In this document: in pieces, positions 1 through 12,266 of the stretch | Layout of the letters: each line of letters begins with the position of its first letter | Position numbering within the stretch: the first letter of the stretch is position 1 | Origin: an uncultured Enterorhabdus sp. | GTDB lineage: Bacteria > Actinomycetota > Coriobacteriia > Coriobacteriales > Eggerthellaceae | DNA: 37,783 nt | NCBI GenBank assembly: GCA_947573925.1 | Contig: CANPHS010000010.1 | Span: 1 to 37,783 of the forward strand | Direction: 5' to 3' | Translations under genes and position numbers: made by a program | Notes under the pieces: generated by a model | What the model was told of the DNA's origin: nothing | Seen by the model: the letters and a program-made list of their open reading frames with translations, nothing else | Database searches by the model: none

Positions 1-2
1 GC

Positions 3-1325
<1,323 letters not shown>

Positions 1326-1330
1326 GACCG

Positions 1331-2020
1331 ATGACTGAGCCCGAGAAGGACAAGGTCACCTCTTCTACCCCCGCCGACGAGGTTGCTGCCGCCACGGCGG
1401 CGGCAACCGCTGCCGCGGACGGCGACCAGGCCGCCGAGGTGGCCGCCGACGCCGCCGCAGTGGCCGGCAACGAGGCCGGCGAGCTGGATTCCGAGCTTGA
1501 GAAGGCAGCGGCTGAGGCCGTGGCCGAGGTGATCGAGGAATCCCAGGAGCTGGCCGAGGCCAAGGCCTCGGCCGCCGACTGGCAGGACAAGTACGTGCGC
1601 CTGCACGCCGAGTGGGACACCTACCGCCGCCGCATGACCGAGCAGCGGGCCGCCGAGAAGCTGCTCGCCACCGAGAAGCTCATGGAGAGCCTCATCCCGG
1701 TCCTGGACGACTTCGTCCGCACGGTGGACTACGCCGAGACCAACGGCGAGGCCGGCCTGCTCGGCGGCGTGAAGGCCGTGCAGTCCAAGCTCGTGGACGT
1801 GCTGGGGAAGGGCGGCCTGGCCGTCATCAACCCCGAGGGCGAGGCCTTCGACGCCCTGGCCTGCCAGGCCGTGGGCACCGTGGACGACCCGAGCGTGCCC
1901 GACGAGACCGTGGCCCAGGTGTACCAGCTGGGCTACCGCATGGGCGACAAGGTGCTCAGGCCCGCCATGGTAACCATCACCACGGGCGGCCCGGCCCGCG
2001 AAAAGCCGGAAGAAGAGTAA
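1331..2020 (+). CDS. grpE: Nucleotide exchange factor GrpE
   Basis: 5 nt after dnaK; WQDKYVRLHAEWDTYRRRM...GLAVINPEGEAFD...VLRPAMVTI typical of GrpE; acidic Ala-rich N-terminus. Confidence 0.95.
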   Translation: MTEPEKDKVTSSTPADEVAAATAAATAAADGDQAAEVAADAAAVAGNEAGELDSELEKAAAEAVAEVIEESQELAEAKASAADWQDKYVRLHAEWDTYRRRMTEQRAAEKLLATEKLMESLIPVLDDFVRTVDYAETNGEAGLLGGVKAVQSKLVDVLGKGGLAVINPEGEAFDALACQAVGTVDDPSVPDETVAQVYQLGYRMGDKVLRPAMVTITTGGPAREKPEEE

Positions 2021-2110
2021 GACTGATCGGGGGCGGCCACATCACGGTCGCCCTCATTCTTGGAACGTTGAATTCCAAGCAAACGACTAAACATTACGGA
2101 GGTGGAACGA

Positions 2111-3073
2111 ATGGCGTCGACGCCTGATTACTACAAAACGCTAGGCGTTCCGCGCACCGCCACGGCCGACGAGATCAAGAAGGCCTTCCGCAAGCTCGCC
2201 CGCAAGCATCACCCCGATGCCGGCGGCGACGAGGCCAAGTTCAAGGAGCTGAACGAGGCTTACGAGGTGCTGAGCGACCAGAAGAAGCGCGATCTCTACG
2301 ACCAGTACGGCACCGCGAACGAGAACCAGATTCCCCATGGATGGGGCGGCGGTCAGGGATTCAACGTCGAGGACATCTTCGGCGGGGGCGGCGGCTACGC
2401 CTCAGGGGGCGGCTTCGGCGGCAGCTGGGCCGACATTCTGGAAAGCATTCGCAGCGGCGAAGGTGCGTTTGGAAGCAACTGGGACTTCGGCGGCGGCTTC
2501 GGCGGCCAGCCCCAGCCCCGCCGTGGCCAGGACATGAACGTCACGCTGAACGTGACCTTCGACGAGGCCTTCAACGGCACGGAAAAGCGCATCACCGTGC
2601 GCATTCCCGGCAAGGACGAGGCCGACACCCACACGGTGAAGGTGCCTGCCGGCGCCGTGGACGGCGGCCGCGTGCGCTTGAAGGGTCAGGGCGCCCTGGG
2701 CGAGAACGGCGGTCCGGCCGGCGACTTGCTCATCACCACGAAGATCGACGAGCACCCCTACTTCGGCCGTGACAAGGCCGACGTGACGGTGACCCTGCCG
2801 GTGACCGTGGCCGAGGCGGCGCTGGGCGCATCCATTGTGGTGCCCACGCCCGACGGCAAGAAGATCAAGGTGAAGGTGCCCGCCGGCACCCAGGACGGCA
2901 AGGTGCTCACCATCAAGGGCAAGGGCGCCCCGGACGTGAAGCACAAGGGCCAGAACGGCAACTTGAAGATTCGCGTGGCCGTGGAAGTGCCCACCGAGAT
3001 GAACGAGGCCCAGACCAAGGCCATGGAAGATTTCCAAGCAGCGACTGACAAGGAGATCAGACCATGGGCCTAG
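2111..3073 (+). CDS. dnaJ: DnaJ-family (J-domain) chaperone lacking the zinc-finger domain
   Basis: J domain with HPD ([14 protein letters not shown]), G/F-rich region, C-terminal substrate-binding domains; ggaggtgg RBS before ATG 2111; translation contains no cysteine. Confidence 0.93.
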   Translation: MASTPDYYKTLGVPRTATADEIKKAFRKLARKHHPDAGGDEAKFKELNEAYEVLSDQKKRDLYDQYGTANENQIPHGWGGGQGFNVEDIFGGGGGYASGGGFGGSWADILESIRSGEGAFGSNWDFGGGFGGQPQPRRGQDMNVTLNVTFDEAFNGTEKRITVRIPGKDEADTHTVKVPAGAVDGGRVRLKGQGALGENGGPAGDLLITTKIDEHPYFGRDKADVTVTLPVTVAEAALGASIVVPTPDGKKIKVKVPAGTQDGKVLTIKGKGAPDVKHKGQNGNLKIRVAVEVPTEMNEAQTKAMEDFQAATDKEIRPWA

Positions 3074-3429
3074 ACGATAAGAACCGGCCGCTGTACATGA
3101 TCAGCATCGCCGCCGAGCTGGCGGGCGTGCACCCGCAGACCCTGCGCTCCTACGAGCAGAAGGGCCTGGTCACCCCCCGGCGCACCAGCGGCAACACGCG
3201 CATGTACTCCCAGGCCGACATCGACCGGCTCAACCTCATCAACGAGCTGACGAGCGAGGGCATCAACCTCGCCGGCGTCACCCGCATCCTGGATTTGCAG
3301 AGCCGGCTCGACGAGCGCGAGGAAGAGGTGGAGGACCTGCACGCGCGGGTGCGCCGCCTCGCCGATCGCGTCCGAGAACTGGAAAACCGCGCCACCGTCG
3401 GCCACATCGCTTTGCGCCGTCTGCCCTGA
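3064..3429 (+). CDS. hspR: MerR-family heat-shock repressor HspR
   Basis: [46 protein letters not shown]; overlaps dnaJ 3' end by 10 nt; dnaK-grpE-dnaJ-hspR order. Confidence 0.93.
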   Translation: MGLDDKNRPLYMISIAAELAGVHPQTLRSYEQKGLVTPRRTSGNTRMYSQADIDRLNLINELTSEGINLAGVTRILDLQSRLDEREEEVEDLHARVRRLADRVRELENRATVGHIALRRLP

Positions 3430-3440
3430 CGGGCAGACGG
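3417..3440 (+). promoter_or_regulatory. Perfect 10-bp hairpin overlapping the hspR stop codon
   Basis: CCGTCTGCCC-TGAC-GGGCAGACGG; the TGA stop of hspR lies in the loop. Confidence 0.75.
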
Positions 3441-3455
3441 ACTGCCCGACGCTGC

Positions 3456-3556
3456 GGTTCCGACAGGCACCTGGCCTTGCCCCTTGTTTGGGGCACGGCG
3501 TTGGCCCAAGCCAACTTGGCCCCAAGGCGGGGCAATTCCAGGCACCTGTCGGAACC
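3456..3556 (+). other. Cloverleaf-like structured intergenic element
   Basis: Outer arms GGTTCCGACAGGCACCTGG / CCAGGCACCTGTCGGAACC (17/19 complementary) enclose hairpins TGCCCC-ttgttt-GGGGCA and GTTGGC-ccaa-GCCAAC. Confidence 0.65.
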
Positions 3557-3661
3557 TCGCTGACGTTGCGAACGACCTGTGGATTGAGTAAAAAATTATT
3601 CAACCATGGTTGAGCGAAGCGAGAACACGGGGTGTTCTGACCGAGCGAGTTCCGCAGCGAC

Positions 3662-3688
3662 TGAAACAGGACTAAATGTCCTGTTTCA
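3662..3688 (+). promoter_or_regulatory. Perfect 11-bp hairpin in clpB leader region
   Basis: TGAAACAGGAC-taaat-GTCCTGTTTCA. Confidence 0.7.
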
Positions 3689-3764
3689 CAAAGCGAGGAC
3701 TGTCTGAGCGAATCAGAATACCGCGTGGTCCCGCCCTCGAGGAATTTCAATTAAGGAGATGTTT

Positions 3765-6578
<2,814 letters not shown>

Positions 6579-6630
6579 CAATCCCAACGGCCCGCGAGGC
6601 TGTTAACTGGGACACCCAACCGGGATACCT

Positions 6631-6665
6631 AAGTGGGACACCTTACCCGGTAGGGTGTCCCACTT
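6631..6665. repeat. 12-bp inverted repeat downstream of clpB
   Basis: AAGTGGGACACC-N11-GGTGTCCCACTT. Confidence 0.7.
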
Positions 6666-6670
6666 CCACC

Positions 6671-6725
6671 GACAACCTCTCTTTCACCGTAAGCGCCCCA
6701 GGCAGCCAAGACCCGGGGCGCTTTT
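6671..6725 (+). terminator. Terminator-containing repeat module, copy 1
   Basis: gacaacctctctttcaccgtaaGCGCCCCaggcagccaagacccGGGGCGCtttt; near-identical copy at 9451-9505. Confidence 0.75.
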
Positions 6726-6780
6726 GTCTTCCGGTATGCGGGGCTTGGGTGCTTCCCCGTTTCCGTAAAAGGCAAAAACG

Positions 6781-6940
6781 TGCAACAAACTCCAGTTGAT
6801 AGACATTTGGGACGTCCAACTCCCTCTTCCTTAACGGGACCGAAGTCGGTGCTTCGCAAAACACCAGGTCAATGTTAATCAGGCAATTGCGTTCTCGGTG
6901 TGAGGTCGTTTTCCATGTCTATCAATTGGAGTTTGTTGCA
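6781..6940. repeat. 160-bp element bounded by 26-bp inverted repeats
   Basis: tgcaacaaactccagttgatagacat (6781-6806) versus atgtctatcaattggagtttgttgca (6915-6940): 25/26 complementary. Confidence 0.7.
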
Positions 6941-7086
6941 GCAAAATGCGCAGAAGAGAAACCGGAGGAGGGAGAACCGTCGGTTTGCTCCCCCGAGATT
7001 CTTTGCAAAACGATGCCTGATCAGAACGTTCCCAAAAAATCGGCCCCGTTGAGTATTAGTAGAGAATCCCCTGCTATGCTGGGGCT

Positions 7087-7791
7087 ATGAACCGAGAAGA
7101 GACATACACGCTGCTGGTTGCCGATGACGAGCCCGAGATTCTGGCCGTGCTGCGGGAGTACTTCGCCAGCCAAGGCTATCGGGTACTAGCGGCGTCCAAC
7201 GGCGACGAGGCGTTGGCGCTGGCCCAGGGCGCGGTGCGACCGGACTTGCTGCTGCTCGACGTGATGATGCCGGGTATGGACGGCCTGGCGCTGTGCCGTC
7301 GGCTGCGGAACCATCTGACGTGCCCTATCTTGTTATTGACGGCGCGCGTGGAAGATGCCGACGCACTGGCGGGATTTGAAGCGGGCGCTGACGACTACAT
7401 TCCCAAGCCGTTTTCGCTGCCGGTGCTGAAAGCGCGGGTGGAGGCCCATCTCTCTCGCGAGCAGCGCACAGCCCAGGTGGCCGTGCGGTCGGCCGTGCGA
7501 TTCGCGGGCAACGTGACGGTGGATTTCGCAGCCCATGCTGTGCTTGTCGATGACACGACGGTGCCCTTCACGAAGCGGGAGTACGCTATTCTGTCGTTGC
7601 TGGCCCGGCATCCCGGGCGCGTGTTCGACCGCGAGCGCATCCACGAGAACGTGGGCGGCTGGGAAGCGGGATCCAGCGCCCAGGGAGTCACCGAGCTCAT
7701 TCGGCGCATTCGCCAGAAGTTGGTAGAAGCAGGGGCCGATAACGATCCCATTGAAACCGTATGGGGTGTGGGCTACCGTTGGCGCGCCTAG
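7087..7791 (+). CDS. OmpR/PhoB-family response regulator
   Basis: Receiver LLVADDEPEILAVLREYF...PDLLLLDVMMPGMDGL...KPFSLPVL; winged-helix C-terminus EYAILSLLARHPGRVFDRERI...GVGYRW. Confidence 0.93.
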   Translation: MNREETYTLLVADDEPEILAVLREYFASQGYRVLAASNGDEALALAQGAVRPDLLLLDVMMPGMDGLALCRRLRNHLTCPILLLTARVEDADALAGFEAGADDYIPKPFSLPVLKARVEAHLSREQRTAQVAVRSAVRFAGNVTVDFAAHAVLVDDTTVPFTKREYAILSLLARHPGRVFDRERIHENVGGWEAGSSAQGVTELIRRIRQKLVEAGADNDPIETVWGVGYRWRA

Positions 7792-7920
7792 TTTCGCGCG
7801 GCTTGCAACGGGGCGTGGAATATCAACTGCGGTGCAAGCGAAAAGGTGCTGACCATAGTGTTTGCGACAAACCTGGCCGGGTGTCGTTTCATAACCGTAC
7901 CGATTCCGAGGAGGTGTGCC

Positions 7921-9359
7921 ATGGGCACTCCCAAGAATTTCCGCATGCTGCGTGCGTTGAGGCGGCGCATGTCCTTGCGGGCGTCATTTGTGGCGTATAT
8001 GGCGGCGGCCTTGGCATGTGCGGCGGCATTTACACTCGTAACGCTGTTGGGTATTAGCCGCGGCTACCAAGCGGTGTACGATGAATCCTACGGCCCTCGA
8101 CCCGATTACGTGTACAACGTGAAAACGGGCACGCTCATTCCGGCCCTCAACGAGGATGTGAGTCTTTCCGAGGAGTGTTTCGCGCCCGTGTACCTGCCTG
8201 ATTTGAGTGGGGCTGCGCGAGAGGTGGCAATAGAAGACCTGAGACCTGCGCCCCATGGCGATGGCGCGTTTTCTGTGCAGGGGGCGTTGGATCTGCCCGA
8301 GATCGACTGGTTGCGTATGCCGGAGATGGCAGGCGAGGGAAATCGACAGACTATGGATGAGTACTACGACGCCAATTGGGAAAGCTTCGTGCGCTGGCTT
8401 GCGGAAAACCCTGGCGACCCTGAAGTGCTCAGCTATAGAGAGGCTCTCGGTGGAGTACCCCAATCGGCCGCCGCAGCCCATGCGATGTTCGCAGAGGCGT
8501 TCGGCAATGAGCTGGCCGCCCCCTTCGACTTTTTCTTCACCAGCATGTATACCGAGGAAGACCTCGCCGTTTTGAAGGTGTTGGATCTGCTTGCGATGAT
8601 GCTGCCGCTTCTGTGGTGCGCAGTGTGTTTCCTGGTGGCGGGTAACTGGTTCTACCGCCGACGCCTGGCGCAGCCCGTAGAGCTTTTGGAAGACGCTGCC
8701 GACCGCATCGCTCAGGAAAACCTCGATTTCACCGTGACGTACGAGAGTGATGACGAGATGGGTCGCTTGGCACAGTCGTTCGAGACCATGCGGTCATCGC
8801 TGGAGGCGTCACAACGGCAGCTGTGGGAAACCGCCGAGGAGCGCAAACGGTTGAACGCCGCATTTGCCCATGATTTGCGGACGCCCCTCATGGTGTTGCG
8901 TGGTCGGGTGGAGTTGCTGGCCCAGCAGGTGGAAGACGAAGCGCTGTCATCAGAGACCGTTCGGACCACGAGCGAGACGTTGCTTGCTCAGGTGGAGCGT
9001 CTGGAGCAGTACGTGGAAACTATGGGCGCCTTGCAACGGTTGGAGGATCGCGCGGTGGTACCGAAGTCCGTGAGCCTTGGGCAGGTGACCGACGAGCTGT
9101 CTGAGTTAGCGGCCTTGTTAGCTGGCCAATCTGGGAAATCAGTGGAGGTGATTGTGGAAGAGACGGCTTCGGTTTCTCTCCCGAAGCGCTCGCCCACGCT
9201 TGCGACCCCTTCTACAGCGGCTCGCGCAACAGCGCTCACCTCGGTGTTGGTCTTGCCATAGCGAAGGCCCTCTGCGAACTGCACAACGGCACCCTCGCCA
9301 TCGCCAACCGCCCCGAAGGCGGTGCCACCGTAACCGCCACCTTCGCCCAACTCTTGTAG
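7921..9359 (+). pseudogene. Sensor histidine kinase with internal deletion/frameshift in the ATPase domain
   Basis: gaggaggtg RBS before ATG 7921; TM, HAMP and H-box (FAHDLRTPLMVLRGRVELL) in frame to about 9180, then the terminal DPFYSGSRNSAHLGVGLAIAKALCELHNGTLAIANRPEGGATVTATFAQLL continues in another frame to TAG 9359; N-box region missing. Confidence 0.85.
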
Positions 9360-9421
9360 GACCGCCTCCCGTCATCCCGAGCGAGCGAAGCGGGCCGAGG
9401 GATCTCTCAAAATACTCGTAG

Positions 9422-9441
9422 GGGCGACCTTCCGGTCGCCC
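9422..9441. repeat. 8-bp GC-rich hairpin
   Basis: GGGCGACC-ttcc-GGTCGCCC. Confidence 0.55.
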
Positions 9442-9450
9442 GCCAACAAC

Positions 9451-9505
9451 GACAACCTCTCTTTCACCGTAAGCGCCCCGGCAGCCAAGGCCCGGGGCGC
9501 TTTTT
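9451..9505 (+). terminator. Terminator-containing repeat module, copy 2
   Basis: gacaacctctctttcaccgtaaGCGCCCCggcagccaaggcccGGGGCGCttttt; repeats 6671-6725. Confidence 0.75.
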
Positions 9506-9591
9506 CTACCACGGCTGTTTCAGTTGATGCCGAATGTCGCGGGTAGGGTTCCGTGTAAGCAAACTCCCTGCGATTTCTCAATCCTAGGTGC

Positions 9592-9645
9592 AGAAGTCAT
9601 TGCATAAGGTAGAAAATGTACTCAGAAAATCTTTGCATAATGTAG
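9592..9645. repeat. Two AT-rich direct repeats, period about 32-33 bp
   Basis: agaagtcaTTGCATAAGGTAGaaaatgtactc / agaaaatctTTGCATAATGTAGgattatc. Confidence 0.6.
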
Positions 9646-9659
9646 GATTATCAATTAAA

Positions 9660-10456
9660 AAATTTCTGCAATATGGGGGAGGTATGCCCGGGGCGCTTCA
9701 GGAATTTCTCGACACGGGGGGAGATCTGGCAGCGGTGCGCGTTGTCCAGGCCGATCTCGTCGCAAGCTACCGGCACGATATCAAGAAGTACGCTGGCTCG
9801 CGAGCCTTGAACGTGGAGGCCATCTTCGACCAGCTGCCCTTGCAGCTCGACCGCGGCACAAGGCGCTTCGTGTTGAATTCCATCGACGACGAAGCGCGTT
9901 ACGAAAGCTACCGAAAAGACTTCGTCTGGCTGACGTCGGCAGGAGTGGCCCTCAAATGCGATCAGGTGAGCGACCCGAAGGCTCCCCTGAAGGCAACCGA
10001 GCGTCCCGGATTGTTCAAGCTGTATGAGTCCGACACGGGGATGTTGTTGAGCCGGTATCCCCAAAGTCTGGCGCGTGCGGTGTACTTCGATGAGCGCAAG
10101 GTGAACCAGGGGGCGGTGTTCGAGAACGTCGTCGCCCAGCAATTGGCGACGGCTGGCTACCCGCTGTACTATGCCATGAGCCGCAAGCGCGGCGAGGTCG
10201 ACTTCCTGACGGAGGGTCCGGCTGGCGAGGTGGTGCCGCTGGAGGTGAAATCGGGCACGAGCGTGCGGGCCCACAGGGCGCTCGATAAGCTGCTGGAATC
10301 GAGCGAGTTCGGCATCCCCGCGGTATTGTCCTTTCGCGTCTGAATGTCGAGGTTGCTGGAAAGGTCTTGTACCTGCCGTGGTATGCGCTCTTCTGCCTCG
10401 AGGAGGTCATGGTTCCCGTGAAGCCCCTGCCGAAAGTAACGCTGCCGAAAGTTTAG
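9660..10456 (+). pseudogene. Degraded AAA/DUF4143 (COG1373-type) ATPase: N-terminal AAA domain absent, frameshift near 3' end
   Basis: GGMPGALQEFL...EVDFLTEGPAGEVVPLEVKSG resembles the C-terminal half of the intact protein at 33474; after VLSFRV* the family-like tail RLNVEVAGKVLYLPWYALFCLEE continues in a shifted frame to 10456. Confidence 0.75.
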
Positions 10457-10472
10457 AGGGCCCTCCGACGCT

Positions 10473-11039
10473 CTACTCCTTTTCCAGCTTGACGGCGGTG
10501 CCGGTGACGGAGGCGGCGAAGAGGTTCTTGCGCAGGGCGGCGTCGGCGGTGCTCAGCTTTTTGAGCAGCACGGCGGTGCCCGTGACCGACGCGCCGAACA
10601 GGTGCTCCGGCAGCATGTACACGGCGTAGCGCACGCCGAGGATGCCGTTGGCGCCGGCCTCGTGGGCGCGGAAGAGCAGCTCGTTCCAGGCAATTTTCTT
10701 CGCGCGTTCCATTTTACTGGCCAGAAGCAGCGAGCGCTGGTCGGTGAGGTCGGAGACGATGGCATCCACCTCGGCGGGGATGCCGCTGCCCACCACGGCG
10801 TCGGTGGACAGCGTGCCGCGGTAGTCGGTGATGCGCCAGCCCTCGAAGTTGCTGCCGGCCGTGGTCAGCATCAGCGAGGGGTCGGCCTCAAGGGCGGCGA
10901 GGAACGTCTTCTTGGCCTCTTCGCGCTCCTTGTCGGCCTCGGTGTCCTTCTTGCGGCCCTCGGGCGAGGTCTCCGTGATGCCGGATCCGAAGTCCTCGTC
11001 CAACTCATCGCGCCGCTCAAGCGCCTTCTCTATGTTCAT
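10473..11039 (-). CDS. UPF0145/YbjQ-family protein with duplicated C-terminal motif
   Basis: MLTTAGSNFEGWRITDYRG...AGANGILGVRY...FGASVTGTAVLLKK...FAASVTGTAVKLEKE; RBS aaggag. Confidence 0.8.
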   Translation of the reverse strand: MNIEKALERRDELDEDFGSGITETSPEGRKKDTEADKEREEAKKTFLAALEADPSLMLTTAGSNFEGWRITDYRGTLSTDAVVGSGIPAEVDAIVSDLTDQRSLLLASKMERAKKIAWNELLFRAHEAGANGILGVRYAVYMLPEHLFGASVTGTAVLLKKLSTADAALRKNLFAASVTGTAVKLEKE

Positions 11040-11310
11040 AGTTGGCTCCTTCTGGGGAGATGATGGTGTTCATGCTCATAGTGGCATAGCGTCGTCCCAT
11101 GGGCTTGCGGAGCTTCCATCTGTATTCGATCGGTAGCGGAAGTCCCAGCAACTCTCGGACTGTTGGTTATGAGAACGCCATTCAATCGTCTCAAAGGTGC
11201 GACTTCGTGGCGGTTGCGGGGCGGCTCTCGTGAGGATAATGCTGCGGTGGGTTTGATGGTTTTGCGGCTCTACTATGTTTCTCCCAATGGTTCTTAAGAT
11301 GGGAGAAGCC

Positions 11311-12162
11311 ATGAGACAGAGAAAGCTGCGATTTTCCAATCGCTGGATGTTCAATCGCGTGATGCTTGACGAATCGGTGTGCCGCCATGTGGTGCAGGCG
11401 ATTTTGGGCATTGAAATCGAAAGGATCGATTATCTCAATGCCGAACAGGTCATCGAACCCGACCCCGACAGTCACGGCGTGCGCATGGACGTGTACGTGC
11501 GGGAGAGCGGGGCCGACCGCGTGTATGATTTGGAGATGCAGGCTGTGACTGAGCCTTCTCTTGGCAAGCGGTTTCGCTACTACCAATCGGCCCTTGATAC
11601 GCGGGAGTTGCCCGTGGGGAAAGACTACGACCAGCTTCCAGAGAGCTTCATAGTTTTCCTCTGCAGCAGCGATGCCTTTGGCTACGATGTGCCGGTGTAT
11701 CGCTTGGAACGCTGCTGTGAAGACGTGCCTGGTCTTCGTGCGGGTGATTTGTCCCACTGGGTTGTTCTGAACGCCCAAGCCTGGGAAGAAGCCCGCGAGG
11801 GGGATCTGCTCGATCTGCTAAGATACGTGCAAACGGGAAAGGCAGTAGGCTCCCTTTCCCGGGAGATTGATGAGGTGGTCGCACGGTCCAACAAGGATAG
11901 GAAGTGGGTGGAAAAGGTGTTCTCCATCAGTACTATCGAAGAGAATGACGCTCGTCGGCGCCGTATAGAGCTGCGCATGGCCCGTGCCGAAGGGTTGGAA
12001 GAGGGGCGTGCCGAAGGATTGGAAGAGGGCATGGAGCAAGGGCAACGCCGCTTTGCCGCGCTGGCCGACTGGCTCATTGAGAACGGGCGCGTCGACGATC
12101 TCAAGCGCGCGGCAAACGACGATGCCTTCTGCGAGGAGCTTTTCCGCGAGATGGGCCAATAG
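11311..12162 (+). CDS. Rpn-family recombination-promoting nuclease / PD-(D/E)XK nuclease family transposase-like protein
   Basis: NRVMLDESVCRHVVQAILGIEIERIDYLNAEQVIEPDPDSHGVRMDVYVRE...VYDLEMQ...RFRYYQSALD; C-terminal EGLEEGRAEGLEEGMEQG repeats. Confidence 0.88.
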   Translation: MRQRKLRFSNRWMFNRVMLDESVCRHVVQAILGIEIERIDYLNAEQVIEPDPDSHGVRMDVYVRESGADRVYDLEMQAVTEPSLGKRFRYYQSALDTRELPVGKDYDQLPESFIVFLCSSDAFGYDVPVYRLERCCEDVPGLRAGDLSHWVVLNAQAWEEAREGDLLDLLRYVQTGKAVGSLSREIDEVVARSNKDRKWVEKVFSISTIEENDARRRRIELRMARAEGLEEGRAEGLEEGMEQGQRRFAALADWLIENGRVDDLKRAANDDAFCEELFREMGQ

Positions 12163-12200
12163 CCAGCCTTCGCGCGTACTCGAAGCTCCCCCAACCACGA

Positions 12201-12228
12201 GGGGCCCGGACGTGCGTGTCCGGGCCCC
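12201..12228. terminator. Hairpin terminator between convergent genes
   Basis: GGGGCCCGGAC-gtgcgt-GTCCGGGCCCC followed by ccttgcttgttt. Confidence 0.75.
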
Positions 12229-12266
12229 CCTTGCTTGTTTCGCAACCGAAATGTGATCGCTGCTCG

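Noticed and set aside
3070-3750. 226-aa minus-strand ORF over hspR and the intergenic region
   Set aside because: Covers palindromic non-coding DNA and antisense of hspR; no domain recognised.
11820-11840. Possible extra copy of the GTGCAAA palindromic element (cgtgcaaacgggaaa)
   Set aside because: Only a short match inside the Rpn coding sequence; no matching opposite arm.
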